Origin: Rhodovibrio sodomensis | Lineage (GTDB): Bacteria > Pseudomonadota > Alphaproteobacteria > Kiloniellales > Rhodovibrionaceae | Direction of reading: 5' to 3' | Assembly: GCF_016583645.1 (NCBI RefSeq) | Contig: NZ_NRRL01000001.1 | Coordinates: forward strand, 1 to 64,000 | Length of the DNA: 64,000 bases | Shown: piece by piece, positions 8,570 through 18,251 of the stretch | Position numbering within the stretch: the stretch's first letter is position 1 | How the letters are laid out: every line of letters starts with the position of its first letter | Position numbers and translations under genes: made by a program | Notes under the pieces: model-generated | What the model was told of the DNA's origin: nothing | Databases searched by the model: none | Seen by the model: only the letters and a program-made list of their open reading frames with translations

Positions 8570-9469
8570 ATGTCCGCCAAGACGGCCCGCGTCGCCCTTC
8601 GCCGCAAGAGAGTCGTGATGCTGAGCGCCGAGCAGGAGTACGAGCTGCTCCAGTCCTGGCTGCTCGACGGCGACTACGATGCCCGCGCCGAGCTGGTCCG
8701 CCAGTTCCGGCCGCTTGCCGCCCGGATCGCCGCCGGCGTCGCGGCCCAGTCCGGCGGCGATATGATCGACGACCTGCGTCAGGAAGCGATGACCGCCCTG
8801 ATCGAGACGCTGGACAAGTACCGCCTGGAGAAGAAGACCCGCTTTGGTGTCTACGCCCGGATGCACATCGAGCACGCCTGCCGGCGCTACACGATGGACC
8901 AGGCCGGCCCGACCCGGGTGGCTACCAACCTGCAGGACAAGAAGCTCTTCTTCGGCTTCCGGAAGATGCGTGAGACGATCGAGCGCGAGAGCGGCGAGCC
9001 GCTGACTGACGAGGGCCGGGCGAAGATCGCTCGCGACCTCGGCGTCTCCCTCGACGCGATCAAGCGCATGGAGCCGCGGATTGCCCGCGCCGACCTCTCG
9101 GTCGAAAGCATCATGACGGGGCCCGACGACGACAGCGAGGCCGCCCCGCGCCACCACGACGCGCTGACCGACAAGGGGCCGAGCCCGGAGGAGATCTGCG
9201 CCGACCAGATCGACCAGTCGCGCATCCGCCAGGCACTGGGCGAGGCGCTCGCCGAGCTGGATCCGATCGCCTACCGGGTGGTCTACGACCGCCGGCTGGC
9301 GGAGACCAAGAAGAGCTACGCCGTGATCGGCGAGGAGCTCGGGCGGGAGATGCAAACGCCGAAAAGCCGCAAGCAGGTCCAGCAGATCGAGGCCGAGGCA
9401 CTGGGCAAGCTCCGCGATCACCTGACCGAGATGGGCTTCGTCGGCGCCGACGTCGCCATGGTCTTTTGA
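8570..9469 (+). CDS. RpoH-like sigma factor with RpoH box (second of three)
   Basis: A 299-residue sigma factor of the sigma-32 type. Region 1.2 reads MLSAEQEYELLQSW with DYDARAELV. Region 2 contains DDLRQEAMTALIETLDKY. The segment DKKLFFGFRKMRE (about 123-135) matches the RpoH box QKKLFFNLR, a signature of heat-shock sigma factors. The C-terminal region 4 (AVIGEELG...RKQVQQIEAEALGKL) is divergent. AGGAGG precedes the ATG. It is divergent from recA and probably starts an operon with the small gene 28 bases downstream. Both sequence and position suggest stress- or phase-specific transcription of this element. It is too divergent to be the housekeeping RpoH. Confidence 0.9.
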   Translation: MSAKTARVALRRKRVVMLSAEQEYELLQSWLLDGDYDARAELVRQFRPLAARIAAGVAAQSGGDMIDDLRQEAMTALIETLDKYRLEKKTRFGVYARMHIEHACRRYTMDQAGPTRVATNLQDKKLFFGFRKMRETIERESGEPLTDEGRAKIARDLGVSLDAIKRMEPRIARADLSVESIMTGPDDDSEAAPRHHDALTDKGPSPEEICADQIDQSRIRQALGEALAELDPIAYRVVYDRRLAETKKSYAVIGEELGREMQTPKSRKQVQQIEAEALGKLRDHLTEMGFVGADVAMVF

Positions 9470-9496
9470 GCCAGCCCAGGTCAGGGAGACCCGATC

Positions 9497-9892
9497 ATGC
9501 TCCAAGCTCGCGCGATCCAGACCGAAGCGCCCGACACCCACGTTCTGCAGGGCGCCGTCACAGGCCTCAACTACCGGCTGCTGTCAAGCGAGACCGGCAT
9601 CCGGCTGACCGCCTCGGGGCGCACTTGGCCCGCCCCGCTGCCCGATGCGGCCACCGCGCTTGCCATCATCGACGGCCTGGAGGCCGCCGCCGCGATCGAG
9701 GACGGCCCAGCCGCGGCGCTCTCCACCCAGCAGCTGGCGAACGCCCGGATAGCACTCAACGCGCGCCTGGCCGACTTTCGTCGTGGCGTCGCGGGTAAGG
9801 TTGAGGCCTGCCTCCTGATGGATCTTCGCCGGCGATGCGAGGGGGAGCTGCTTCGCCGCGGCGTGCCTGTCTTCGAGGGCACGGCGCACTGA
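9497..9892 (+). CDS. Hypothetical protein, possible operon partner of the sigma factor
   Basis: 131 residues; family not recognised. Mostly Ala/Leu-rich helices with a basic C-terminal helix (ADFRRGVAGK, DLRRRCEGELLRR). It starts 28 bases after the sigma gene with GGGAGA upstream, so co-transcription is likely. No membrane segment or motif was seen. An anti-sigma role is conceivable from position only. Confidence 0.6.
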   Translation: MLQARAIQTEAPDTHVLQGAVTGLNYRLLSSETGIRLTASGRTWPAPLPDAATALAIIDGLEAAAAIEDGPAAALSTQQLANARIALNARLADFRRGVAGKVEACLLMDLRRRCEGELLRRGVPVFEGTAH

Positions 9893-10013
9893 GTCCCCGG
9901 CGCACGACGCGCGCCGGGTCTGGACACCACCTCCCCAGATACCGCCTTCCAAAAACCACAACCCCTGCCGGCCCGTGAGCCGGCCCCGAGGATCCCGGAG
10001 AGATCGCCCAGAG

Positions 10014-10232
10014 ATGATAGACGCCGAGTTCACCGACTGGCGCAAGACTTTCGAGCAGTTGTGCGCCAGCGCCCAGATCCCCGTTCCCAGCGTGAGCGCA
10101 ATGGAGCACATGTGGGATGACGGCCTCGAGCCGGAAGAGGCCGCGCAGGCCGGCCGGGTCGCTCTCTACGACCGGCGGATAACGCCGAAGACCGACGCCC
10201 GCAGCCTGAGCGGCTACCAGCCGGCCGACTAG
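10014..10232 (+). CDS. Small hypothetical protein
   Basis: 72 residues beginning MIDAEFTDWRKTFEQL; the start follows GGAGAGA. A longer in-frame version from 9975 would add an Arg-rich leader without a ribosome site and was not chosen. Acidic and soluble; family not recognised. Confidence 0.5.
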   Translation: MIDAEFTDWRKTFEQLCASAQIPVPSVSAMEHMWDDGLEPEEAAQAGRVALYDRRITPKTDARSLSGYQPAD

Positions 10233-10325
10233 CCGCGCGGATCATCCGGCAATCGCGCCGCACCGGGCGGGCCAGCGCAAGCTGCCCGCCCGCTTCGCAT
10301 CCGCGCCCGGCACCCGGCGGAGCCC

Positions 10326-10490
10326 ATGAAGGTGCTGTCTTGTGCAGCGCTCCGGATCGCCCCTCCCCGCATGACCCCTTTCAGAGCCGATCTGATCGGG
10401 GCGGCGCTCGCGCGGAGCATGGCCGAGATCGCCGCCGTCAAGCTGGTGATCGGCACCGGCGGCCTCGAGATGATCCGCCCGATACGGTGA
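10326..10490 (+). CDS. Possible 54-residue small protein
   Basis: An open frame starting MKVLSCAALRIAPPR, with GGAG a few bases upstream and an internal alternative ATG at 10371. The C-terminal half looks like a helix (LIGAALARSMAEIAAVKLVIG). It is short and unlike any known family, so this is a tentative gene. Confidence 0.25.
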   Translation: MKVLSCAALRIAPPRMTPFRADLIGAALARSMAEIAAVKLVIGTGGLEMIRPIR

Positions 10491-10514
10491 TCGTCAGCGG
10501 TGACTGCGCGCGGG

Positions 10515-11147
10515 TTACAGACGCAGCCTCTCGACCAGCTCCGCGCCCCACTCATTGAAGGTGATGCCCGTCAACTGCCAGGTGAAGTCCTGGAGCTCCA
10601 TCCGAACAGTCGCTATCGCGCGGCCGTTGATCCCCGCCTGCGCGCAGTAACTGAACGGACCGCGGCAGAAGAAGCCCTCCTCCAGCTTCAACCGGTAGCC
10701 AGACAGGTCGTTCTGGGTCTCGATCCGCTTGATCTGCTGCACGAGGCCAGGCGCGGTCGGCTCGGAGTAGCCCCCGAAGAACCTGGTCACGAGCCCGTCG
10801 ATCAGCAGCTGGGCCATGCCGGACTTCGGTCCATCTCCCAGGGCCATCTGGCGCTGGGCGTGCAGCGCGCGCTGCAGGGCCGGGTAGTCGATCCGGACCG
10901 ATAATTCGGCGGCATCGTGGCGCTTCATCGCCTCCAGGGTGGCGTCGGCTGACGCCGCCGCCCACCAGCAGCAGCCACTGAACCCGACCAGGAAAACCCA
11001 GCCCAGCGCCGTCACGACCCGACCGCCGCCGATGCTGCGCGGGCGCCCGCCACCGGTTCCGCTGCGCTGCGAACCGGTGGCCGCGGTTTGCGCCTGCCCG
11101 CGATCGAGATGGTTCGCTACGCCCCCACTGCCCTCGTTTTCCGTCAT
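10515..11147 (-). CDS. DUF2939-like membrane-anchored protein
   Basis: 210 residues from the ATG preceded by TGGAGG; a GTG 18 bases upstream is less likely. A basic, Gly-rich N-terminus leads to one membrane helix (about 45-65, VVTALGWVFLVGFSGCCWW). The exported part begins with ADATLEAMKRHDAAELSVRIDYPALQRAL, matching DUF2939 proteins (an invariant pattern of Asp-Ala, Leu, Asp-Pro/Ala-Leu). Function of that family is unknown. It is transcribed alone, convergent to the small gene on its left. Confidence 0.6.
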   Translation of the reverse strand: MTENEGSGGVANHLDRGQAQTAATGSQRSGTGGGRPRSIGGGRVVTALGWVFLVGFSGCCWWAAASADATLEAMKRHDAAELSVRIDYPALQRALHAQRQMALGDGPKSGMAQLLIDGLVTRFFGGYSEPTAPGLVQQIKRIETQNDLSGYRLKLEEGFFCRGPFSYCAQAGINGRAIATVRMELQDFTWQLTGITFNEWGAELVERLRL

Positions 11148-11330
11148 TTCCGCCTCCAGGTTCACTAATGGCCTCCGGCGTCACAACGCCTTGAAAAGCA
11201 CGTGGGGACGCAACCAGCGGGCCGGGAAGGCGGCCGAGCCGACCCGGTCTGGAGCTCGACCGGGTCGCCCCCACGGCCATCGCGCAGAGGGTCACCCCAC
11301 CTCCTGAAAGCCCCGTTCAAAAATACCCGA

Positions 11331-11412
11331 CCGGCCCCGAGGACGGGGCCGGGCCGGCAGGGTCGGCGCGCCCTGCCGCGGCCCGTCGCTGGAGAACCGA
11401 GCGACGGGCCGC
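11331..11412 (+). promoter_or_regulatory. Leader with three consecutive hairpins
   Basis: Three GC-rich stem-loops stand in a row before the gene at 11455. Arms are 11331-11339/11344-11352, 11355-11362/11371-11378 and 11378-11390/11400-11412 (13 bp, GCGGCCCGTCGCT and its complement). No T-run follows, so they look like RNA leader structure rather than a terminator. An AAGGAG ribosome site lies after them. Confidence 0.5.
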
Positions 11413-11454
11413 GCGAGCGCGCGCTGGCAAGATAGACATCAAGGAGACTGCCCC

Positions 11455-12501
11455 GTGAAAACCGTTACCCAGGACCAGGCCCTGAGTGCCGTCCTCCGCC
11501 GCCTGAAAGCCAACCCGGATCTGATCAAGCGCTACGCCGACGACGCCGGCGAGCCCGCGCGCCAGGCCTGCTTCGACCCGCAGGCCTGGCAGCTTGCGAG
11601 CGCCAAGGGCTTCTACAGCAAGACCTTCCGCTTTCAGGTGCCGCAGTCCGGTGACCGCATCCAGGCCGAGGTCACGGTCGAGAACGGCAAGATCAAGACC
11701 ACCCGGCTGATCGATGCGGTCATCGACCAGGAAAAGGCTGATGAGAAGGCGGCCCAGCAGGCCGCCCAACAGGCCGCTCAGCAGGCCGCTCAGCATGCCG
11801 CTCAGCAGAACGGCCCGCAGGGCGCGGGTGTTGCGACCCAGCTGCCAGGGACCGCGAACCTCGGTCCAGTACTCCTGCAGACCCTGACCGGCATCCGGCA
11901 GATCATGGCCTCCGGCGATCAGACCGCGATCCAGGCCCTGCAGGCCGCGATGCAGAACGCCCCGGCGCAAAGCCCGGCCACGGGCGCACCCGCCAATGCC
12001 GGCGCGCCCACGGCCGCGCCCCAGGCCCCGGTTCAGCGGCCCGCCGCTCAAGGATCCGCCATCGATCCGACGCAGAGCCCGAACGGGCCCGTGCAGGCGG
12101 GCCAGGTCCCGGGCGCGTCCGATCCCGCGGCCGCACAGAACGCCCACACCTTCGAGCTGCGCTTCTACGACCAGGACCCGAAGCTGGTCGCCCAGTGCAT
12201 CGCCATGATGCAGGCGCAGAAGCCGGAGATCGTTGGATACGTCGACAACGGGCCCGCGAGCAAGACCGCGAGCCCGCTGAATCCGGCCGAGGCCGCCCTG
12301 GTGCGCTCGGTCGACCTGCTGTTCGACGACGCGGATGACCGGGATGCCATGCAGAACGACCAGGCGGGCATCCAGACCTACGAGAGCTACGCCAAGGGTG
12401 GCGTCTTCGCCAACCAGTCCGCGAGCTACTCCGCGATCACCCCGGGCAAGACGGCCTACGCCACGGGTCCGGGTGGGCTCGCGGTCGTGCCGGGTGCCTG
12501 A
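11455..12501 (+). CDS. Hypothetical protein with Ala-Gln repeat linker
   Basis: 348 residues; GTG start with AAGGAG eight bases upstream. The N-terminal 95 residues are a compact domain (DLIKRYADDAGEPARQACFDP). A low-complexity Ala/Gln tract follows, encoded by five 12-base repeats, then a Pro/Ala-rich linker, and then a folded C-terminal half (THTFELRFYDQDPKLVAQCIA). Family not recognised. It precedes the ParB-like gene and both have hairpin leaders, so they may belong to one unit. Confidence 0.6.
   Translation: MKTVTQDQALSAVLRRLKANPDLIKRYADDAGEPARQACFDPQAWQLASAKGFYSKTFRFQVPQSGDRIQAEVTVENGKIKTTRLIDAVIDQEKADEKAAQQAAQQAAQQAAQHAAQQNGPQGAGVATQLPGTANLGPVLLQTLTGIRQIMASGDQTAIQALQAAMQNAPAQSPATGAPANAGAPTAAPQAPVQRPAAQGSAIDPTQSPNGPVQAGQVPGASDPAAAQNAHTFELRFYDQDPKLVAQCIAMMQAQKPEIVGYVDNGPASKTASPLNPAEAALVRSVDLLFDDADDRDAMQNDQAGIQTYESYAKGGVFANQSASYSAITPGKTAYATGPGGLAVVPGA
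11749..11808 (+). repeat. Five tandem 12-base repeats (GCC-GCT-CAG-CAG type)
   Basis: Five imperfect 12-base units encode Ala-Ala-Gln-Gln repeats inside the preceding gene. The period keeps the frame, so copy number could vary without breaking the protein. Confidence 0.8.
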
Positions 12502-12579
12502 CCGGTCCACCGCCGATCCGGCGACCCCACCCTTCCAGACAGAAACGCGCGCGAGACCGCGCTTGAACGCCGGCCAACA

Positions 12580-12621
12580 GCCGGCACTGGCCGCGCGGGA
12601 CCGACGACGGCCAGTGCCGGC
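12580..12621 (+). promoter_or_regulatory. 14-bp hairpin in the ParB-like gene leader
   Basis: GCCGGCACTGGCCG (12580-12593) and its perfect complement (12608-12621) enclose a 14-base loop, about 100 bases before the ATG at 12723. No T-run follows. Confidence 0.5.
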
Positions 12622-12722
12622 CTGCCGGCCGGCCATGGGTCTGGACCAAGTAACCGAGAAGAGATCCCCGCTAGATACCCGAGAGCGCGGCGCGGATTTC
12701 CCCTGTTGAGGAGACGTAAGAG

Positions 12723-14579
12723 ATGACCAAGCAGATCCTGAGCGCAAGCATCCACCAGATGCCCCTGTCCGCCCTGAAGGCGTGGGACGCCAACCCGCGC
12801 ATGAACATGGACGGCGACGAGACCCAGCAGATGAAGGCGAGCCTGCTCGCCAGCGGCCTACTGCAGAACTTCATCGCCGCCCCCTGCCCGTCGGGCGAGG
12901 GCCACGTCGTGATCGCCGGAGCGCGCAGGCTTGCGGCCGCGCAGGCGCTGATCGCCGACGGCGCGGTCTCGGCCGACTCGCTGGTCAACGTCGCGGTGCG
13001 CGATATCGACCTGAACGATCCCGAGGCGCTGAAGATCGCGCTCACCGAGAACACCGTCCGCTCGCAGATGGACGCGATCGACGAGTGCATCGCGATGGCC
13101 GAACTGGCGCAGCGCGGCGAGAACATCGAGTCCATCGCAGCCGCCTTCGGTCTGGGCACCCAGACCGTCAAGCAGCGCCTCGCGCTCGGCCGCCTGGTCC
13201 CGGAGGCCCAGGAGATGGTCCGCAACAAGACGCGCGACCTGGACTGGGCCAAGGGCATGTCGATGGCCGACCAGGCGACCCAGACCCGGATCGTCACCGA
13301 CATCGCCGGGAACCCGAACGCTTGGAAGGACGGCAACACCATCCGCCGCTTCCTGACCCAGGACACCATCCCGGCCACCAACGCCCTGTTCGAGATGAGC
13401 GCCTACCAGGGCCGCGTGATCTACGACATGTTCGGCTCTGACCAACTCGCCGACCGCGACGAGTTCTGGGCGCTGCAGAACGAGCAGATCGACATCCTGA
13501 AGGCCGACCTGGAGGCGCAGGGCTACCAGGAGGTCTCGATCTCCCACCAGCCGGTCGATACCTGGCGCTTTCAGCGCACCGACAAGCCGGAGGACTCGAT
13601 CGCGATCATCGAGGTCATGCCGAACGGCCGCGTGACCCAGCACACCGGACTCGTGAAGACCGACGACCTGCCCACGGTCGAGAACGCCCCGGAAGTCAGC
13701 GACGAGATCGAGACGGTCGAGATTGCCAGCGACGGCGTGCGCGTCACGCCCGCGATCGCGGAGTACGCGGCCGCCCACCGCACCGCGATGGTTCAGAACG
13801 CGATGGCCGGTTCGTTCCGCACCGCCCTCGAGGTGATGACCGCCGGCCTGATCGGGCACAGCGAGATCGCCGTGCGCGCGCACGACTACCGTTACCCGGG
13901 CTCGCCCGAGGTGCGCACGGCCAAGGTCTTCGACGAGGTCACGCAGCTGCGTGACGACGTCAACGAAGAGCTGCTGAGCGGCGGTGCCGTGGGCGCCGGG
14001 GCGGGCCGCGACCCGCAGATCATGGCCCTGGTGAAGAGCCTTCCGGACACCGACCTGCAGTCGCTGTTCACCCGCCTGACCGCGCTCAAGATCGGCCAGG
14101 CTCAGCCGAAGACGCTCGACGGCAACCCGGACAGCCTGATGAATGACCTCGGCACCGCGCTCGCGGTCGAGGTGCGGGCGCACTGGACGCCGGACGAGAC
14201 CTTCTTCGCGCTGATGCAGCCAGCCGACATGCGCCGTCTGATCGCCGCCCTGCTGCCGCTCGACCGGCAGGCCGGTGTGGCGTCGGCTAAGAAAAAGGCC
14301 CTCGCCCGCATGCTCACTGACGCGTTCGCCGACGCGGCCGAGAACGACGGCAGCATGGCCGCCGCCGACGCCCAGCGCCTCAACACCTGGGTCCCGGGCG
14401 TGATGCGCTTCCCGGCCGTCGACGAGACGGTCGAGGGTGAGCAGGTCGAGGCCGACACCAGCGCGTTCGACGCCCTGTTCGGCGCGGATGGTAGCGACGC
14501 CGACCAAGACACGGGCCAAGACGCTGGCGAGGACGCGGACGCCGATGCGGGCAGCGAGGTGGCCGACGAGGCCGCCTAA
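12723..14579 (+). CDS. ParB/RepB-like DNA-binding protein, long form
   Basis: 618 residues. The N-terminal third is a ParB-type nuclease/CTPase-like domain: MPLSALKAWDANPRMN, VIAGARRLAAAQAL (the GxRRxxA motif) and ALTENTVRSQMDAIDE (equivalent to the NxxREDLNPIEEA box). It is followed by a helix-turn-helix region (ESIAAAFGLGTQTVKQRLALGRL). True partition ParBs are about 300 residues. Here a 400-residue C-terminal part of unknown fold follows, ending in an acidic Asp/Ala tail. No ParA gene is nearby and no parS-like GTTNCACGTGNAAC site was seen. It may therefore be a ParB-fold regulator rather than a segregation protein. AGGAGAC precedes the ATG. Confidence 0.8.
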   Translation: MTKQILSASIHQMPLSALKAWDANPRMNMDGDETQQMKASLLASGLLQNFIAAPCPSGEGHVVIAGARRLAAAQALIADGAVSADSLVNVAVRDIDLNDPEALKIALTENTVRSQMDAIDECIAMAELAQRGENIESIAAAFGLGTQTVKQRLALGRLVPEAQEMVRNKTRDLDWAKGMSMADQATQTRIVTDIAGNPNAWKDGNTIRRFLTQDTIPATNALFEMSAYQGRVIYDMFGSDQLADRDEFWALQNEQIDILKADLEAQGYQEVSISHQPVDTWRFQRTDKPEDSIAIIEVMPNGRVTQHTGLVKTDDLPTVENAPEVSDEIETVEIASDGVRVTPAIAEYAAAHRTAMVQNAMAGSFRTALEVMTAGLIGHSEIAVRAHDYRYPGSPEVRTAKVFDEVTQLRDDVNEELLSGGAVGAGAGRDPQIMALVKSLPDTDLQSLFTRLTALKIGQAQPKTLDGNPDSLMNDLGTALAVEVRAHWTPDETFFALMQPADMRRLIAALLPLDRQAGVASAKKKALARMLTDAFADAAENDGSMAAADAQRLNTWVPGVMRFPAVDETVEGEQVEADTSAFDALFGADGSDADQDTGQDAGEDADADAGSEVADEAA

Positions 14580-14597
14580 CGCGTCTTCCGGGTACGG

Positions 14598-14627
14598 GCG
14601 ACGGGCCGGCTGATACCGGCCCGTCGC
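14598..14627 (+). promoter_or_regulatory. Hairpin after the ParB-like gene
   Basis: GCGACGGGCCGG (14598-14609) pairs perfectly with 14616-14627. The arm core GCGACGGGCC is the same as in the hairpin at 11378-11412 ahead of the preceding gene, so related hairpins flank the two-gene unit. Terminator without T-run, or a protein site. Confidence 0.45.
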
Positions 14628-14657
14628 TACGCGCCAACCACCCGAAAAGGCACGCCC

Positions 14658-14939
14658 ATGATCCACGGCACCGCACGCCAGCTCGTCCCGCTGCTGACGA
14701 TGGCCCTCACGGCCGGGCTGCTCGCCAGCCTGTGGGGGCATCTCACCCGCGAGCCCTGGCGCAACATCGAGCAGATATTCGCCGGCGCCGGCCTTCTCTG
14801 GCTGTACCTTGGCCTGCTGGGTTTCGGGTTTCACCGCCGGCGCGACGGCACCTTCGACTGGCGACGCGTCACACCCTACGACCGCGCCGCCGCCAGCTGG
14901 CTACTCGGGCTGTTCGCCAGCTTCATCCAATCGATCTAG
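14658..14939 (+). CDS. Small two-helix membrane protein
   Basis: 93 residues with hydrophobic segments at about 8-26 and 42-58, then a charged loop (HRRRDGTFDWRR) and a weaker C-terminal hydrophobic segment. Family not recognised. It is followed after 26 bases by another membrane-anchored protein. Confidence 0.5.
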   Translation: MIHGTARQLVPLLTMALTAGLLASLWGHLTREPWRNIEQIFAGAGLLWLYLGLLGFGFHRRRDGTFDWRRVTPYDRAAASWLLGLFASFIQSI

Positions 14940-14965
14940 AGGCTAGCCCCTCAAGGACACGCGTC

Positions 14966-15373
14966 ATGACACCAGATCCGACCAGCCTCTGGACGCTCGT
15001 CTTCGGAATCGCACTCGGGATCGCGCTGGGCGCACCGCTTGCCTACGTCGTGATCCAGCGCGTGCGCACCAATACCTACCGCTCCGCCCAGGGACATCGT
15101 GACGACACCGACATGCACGGAGCCCAGGACACGCCGACGGAGAACAAGCGCAAGTCAGGCCTGTACCTCTTCGTCGACTACCGTACCGGGGTTCACTACG
15201 TCGGCAATCCGACCGGCGGACTCACGCCCCGAATCTATCCGGACGGCTCGCTCGTCACGGAATCGAAGACCGGCGAGGCGCCCCATGTTGAAGGACCCAG
15301 GTCCGGACCGATTCCGGGGCTCTCCTCCGGCGGCGGAGCCGTCAACTTGCCCGGGGCAGACCGCCGGAACTGA
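14966..15373 (+). CDS. Membrane-anchored protein with DUF6440-like domain
   Basis: 135 residues. One N-terminal membrane helix (about 9-30) is followed by a linker and then LYLFVDYRTGVHYVGNP with GGLTPRIYPDGSL. This resembles the DUF6440 pattern (a fixed-up strand, D-x-x-TGVxY, GGLTPL.D..G.P), a small domain seen in phage and mobile-element proteins. The rest is Gly/Pro-rich. Role unknown. Confidence 0.45.
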   Translation: MTPDPTSLWTLVFGIALGIALGAPLAYVVIQRVRTNTYRSAQGHRDDTDMHGAQDTPTENKRKSGLYLFVDYRTGVHYVGNPTGGLTPRIYPDGSLVTESKTGEAPHVEGPRSGPIPGLSSGGGAVNLPGADRRN

Positions 15374-15428
15374 CGTCGCACCTGTCCGCCGCACCCCGAT
15401 CCACCGACCCGACTGCCGGAACTCACAA

Positions 15429-16073
15429 ATGTCGTTCAATACCGCTCACGGGCACGTCCCAGAACCGACCTTCTCGGCGCTCGCGCGCATCGCCTCGCGC
15501 GATCTCGAGATCAGCGAAATCGATCTCGACTCCCTGAATATCCTGACCAAGCGCGGCCTGGTCCTGGTCTACGACGAGCCCTGCTTCCGGGCCCGCTACG
15601 CGGCCCTCACCGAGGACGGCTGGCGTCGTCTGCGCGCGAAGAAACGTGCGCCCGCACGCGCCGGCTGGGAGCTGGACGTCCAGGTCGCCGAGCAGGTGCT
15701 CGGCAGTGAGACCAATATCGAGACCTGGAAGAAAGGCTTTGCGATCCGGGTTCGGCACGATCCTGCCATCGTCGGCGACCACCTCGCGCTTTTCGCGACC
15801 ATCAAGACGGTCCCCGGGATCGGGTCTCCAGTCCTTTTCCATCCGAGTCGGGACGGCGCGCTTGCGCTCAAGCTGCTGGAGATCGTGGCCGAGCCATATG
15901 CCATCGTCTCGGTCGACCTCAGGCTCGCGGACCGTCCGACCGCTAAGATCCGCTTTGACGCGCCTGAAAAACAGGCGCGCGAGGTCGAGGCCACCGGCGA
16001 CGACCTCCCGCACGCGATCTGCCGGGCCCTGATCGAGATGGCCCGTCAGGTCCGCCGGGAACAGCAGGCCTGA
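15429..16073 (+). CDS. Hypothetical protein
   Basis: 214 residues starting MSFNTAHGHVPEP; family not recognised. It looks like a soluble two-part protein. A helical N-terminus has a winged-helix-like pattern (LTKRGLVLVYDEPCFRARYAALTEDGWRRL). A beta-rich C-terminal half follows (FAIRVRHDPAIVGDHLALFATIK). The phrase 'LTEDGWRRL' is typical of wing regions in MarR/PadR-like folds, but that is only suggestive. Confidence 0.5.
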   Translation: MSFNTAHGHVPEPTFSALARIASRDLEISEIDLDSLNILTKRGLVLVYDEPCFRARYAALTEDGWRRLRAKKRAPARAGWELDVQVAEQVLGSETNIETWKKGFAIRVRHDPAIVGDHLALFATIKTVPGIGSPVLFHPSRDGALALKLLEIVAEPYAIVSVDLRLADRPTAKIRFDAPEKQAREVEATGDDLPHAICRALIEMARQVRREQQA

Positions 16074-16161
16074 ACCACTCGCCGCATGGCGACACCGAGT
16101 CGCATCTCGCAGTTTCGAATCCGATAACCGGTCAGCAAGAATTTCGAAGTATGTCTGGCGA

Positions 16162-17943
<1,782 letters not shown>

Positions 17944-18251
17944 GCACACCGGTTCCGGCACCTCTGCTCGCTTCAAGATTTCCTCGTCTCAAGAACTGTG
18001 AGAGACCTCTCGCCCGAGCGCTCGTCACCCCGAGCGCTCGGGCGAGCGGTTCCGCACCGCTCGACACCGGACGTCCGTCGGCTCCGCCCGTCTCCACGGG
18101 AATGACCACGTCCGGCCTGCCTGACCCCAGAGACGTCTGACGCGCAGCCCTCCTTCATTTGCGCGCGACGGGTCAGCCACTCCGGAGCCGGGCCGGCACG
18201 CCCATGAGGCCGGCACATCCCGTCGCGCCAGACATGATGGAGACTTCTGCC
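17944..18251. other. Intergenic region after the histidine kinase
   Basis: About 300 bases holding one very stable hairpin and then a GC-rich leader for the next gene. No gene or clear promoter was seen. Confidence 0.45.
18009..18046 (+). terminator. 16-bp hairpin, probable transcript end
   Basis: CTCGCCCGAGCGCTCG (18009-18024) and its perfect complement (18031-18046) enclose a 6-base loop, 66 bases past the kinase stop. No T-run follows, so it may be a Rho-assisted terminator or a 3'-end stabiliser. Confidence 0.5.

Noticed and set aside
11190..11206. GAAAAGCACGTGGGGAC as a parS site
   Set aside because: Only the CACGTG core matches; the flanking GTT/AAC arms of alphaproteobacterial parS are missing.
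12858..14834. A 658-codon open frame opposite the ParB-like gene
   Set aside because: Antisense shadow; low-complexity Val/Gly/Leu/Arg/Asp composition and no recognisable motif.
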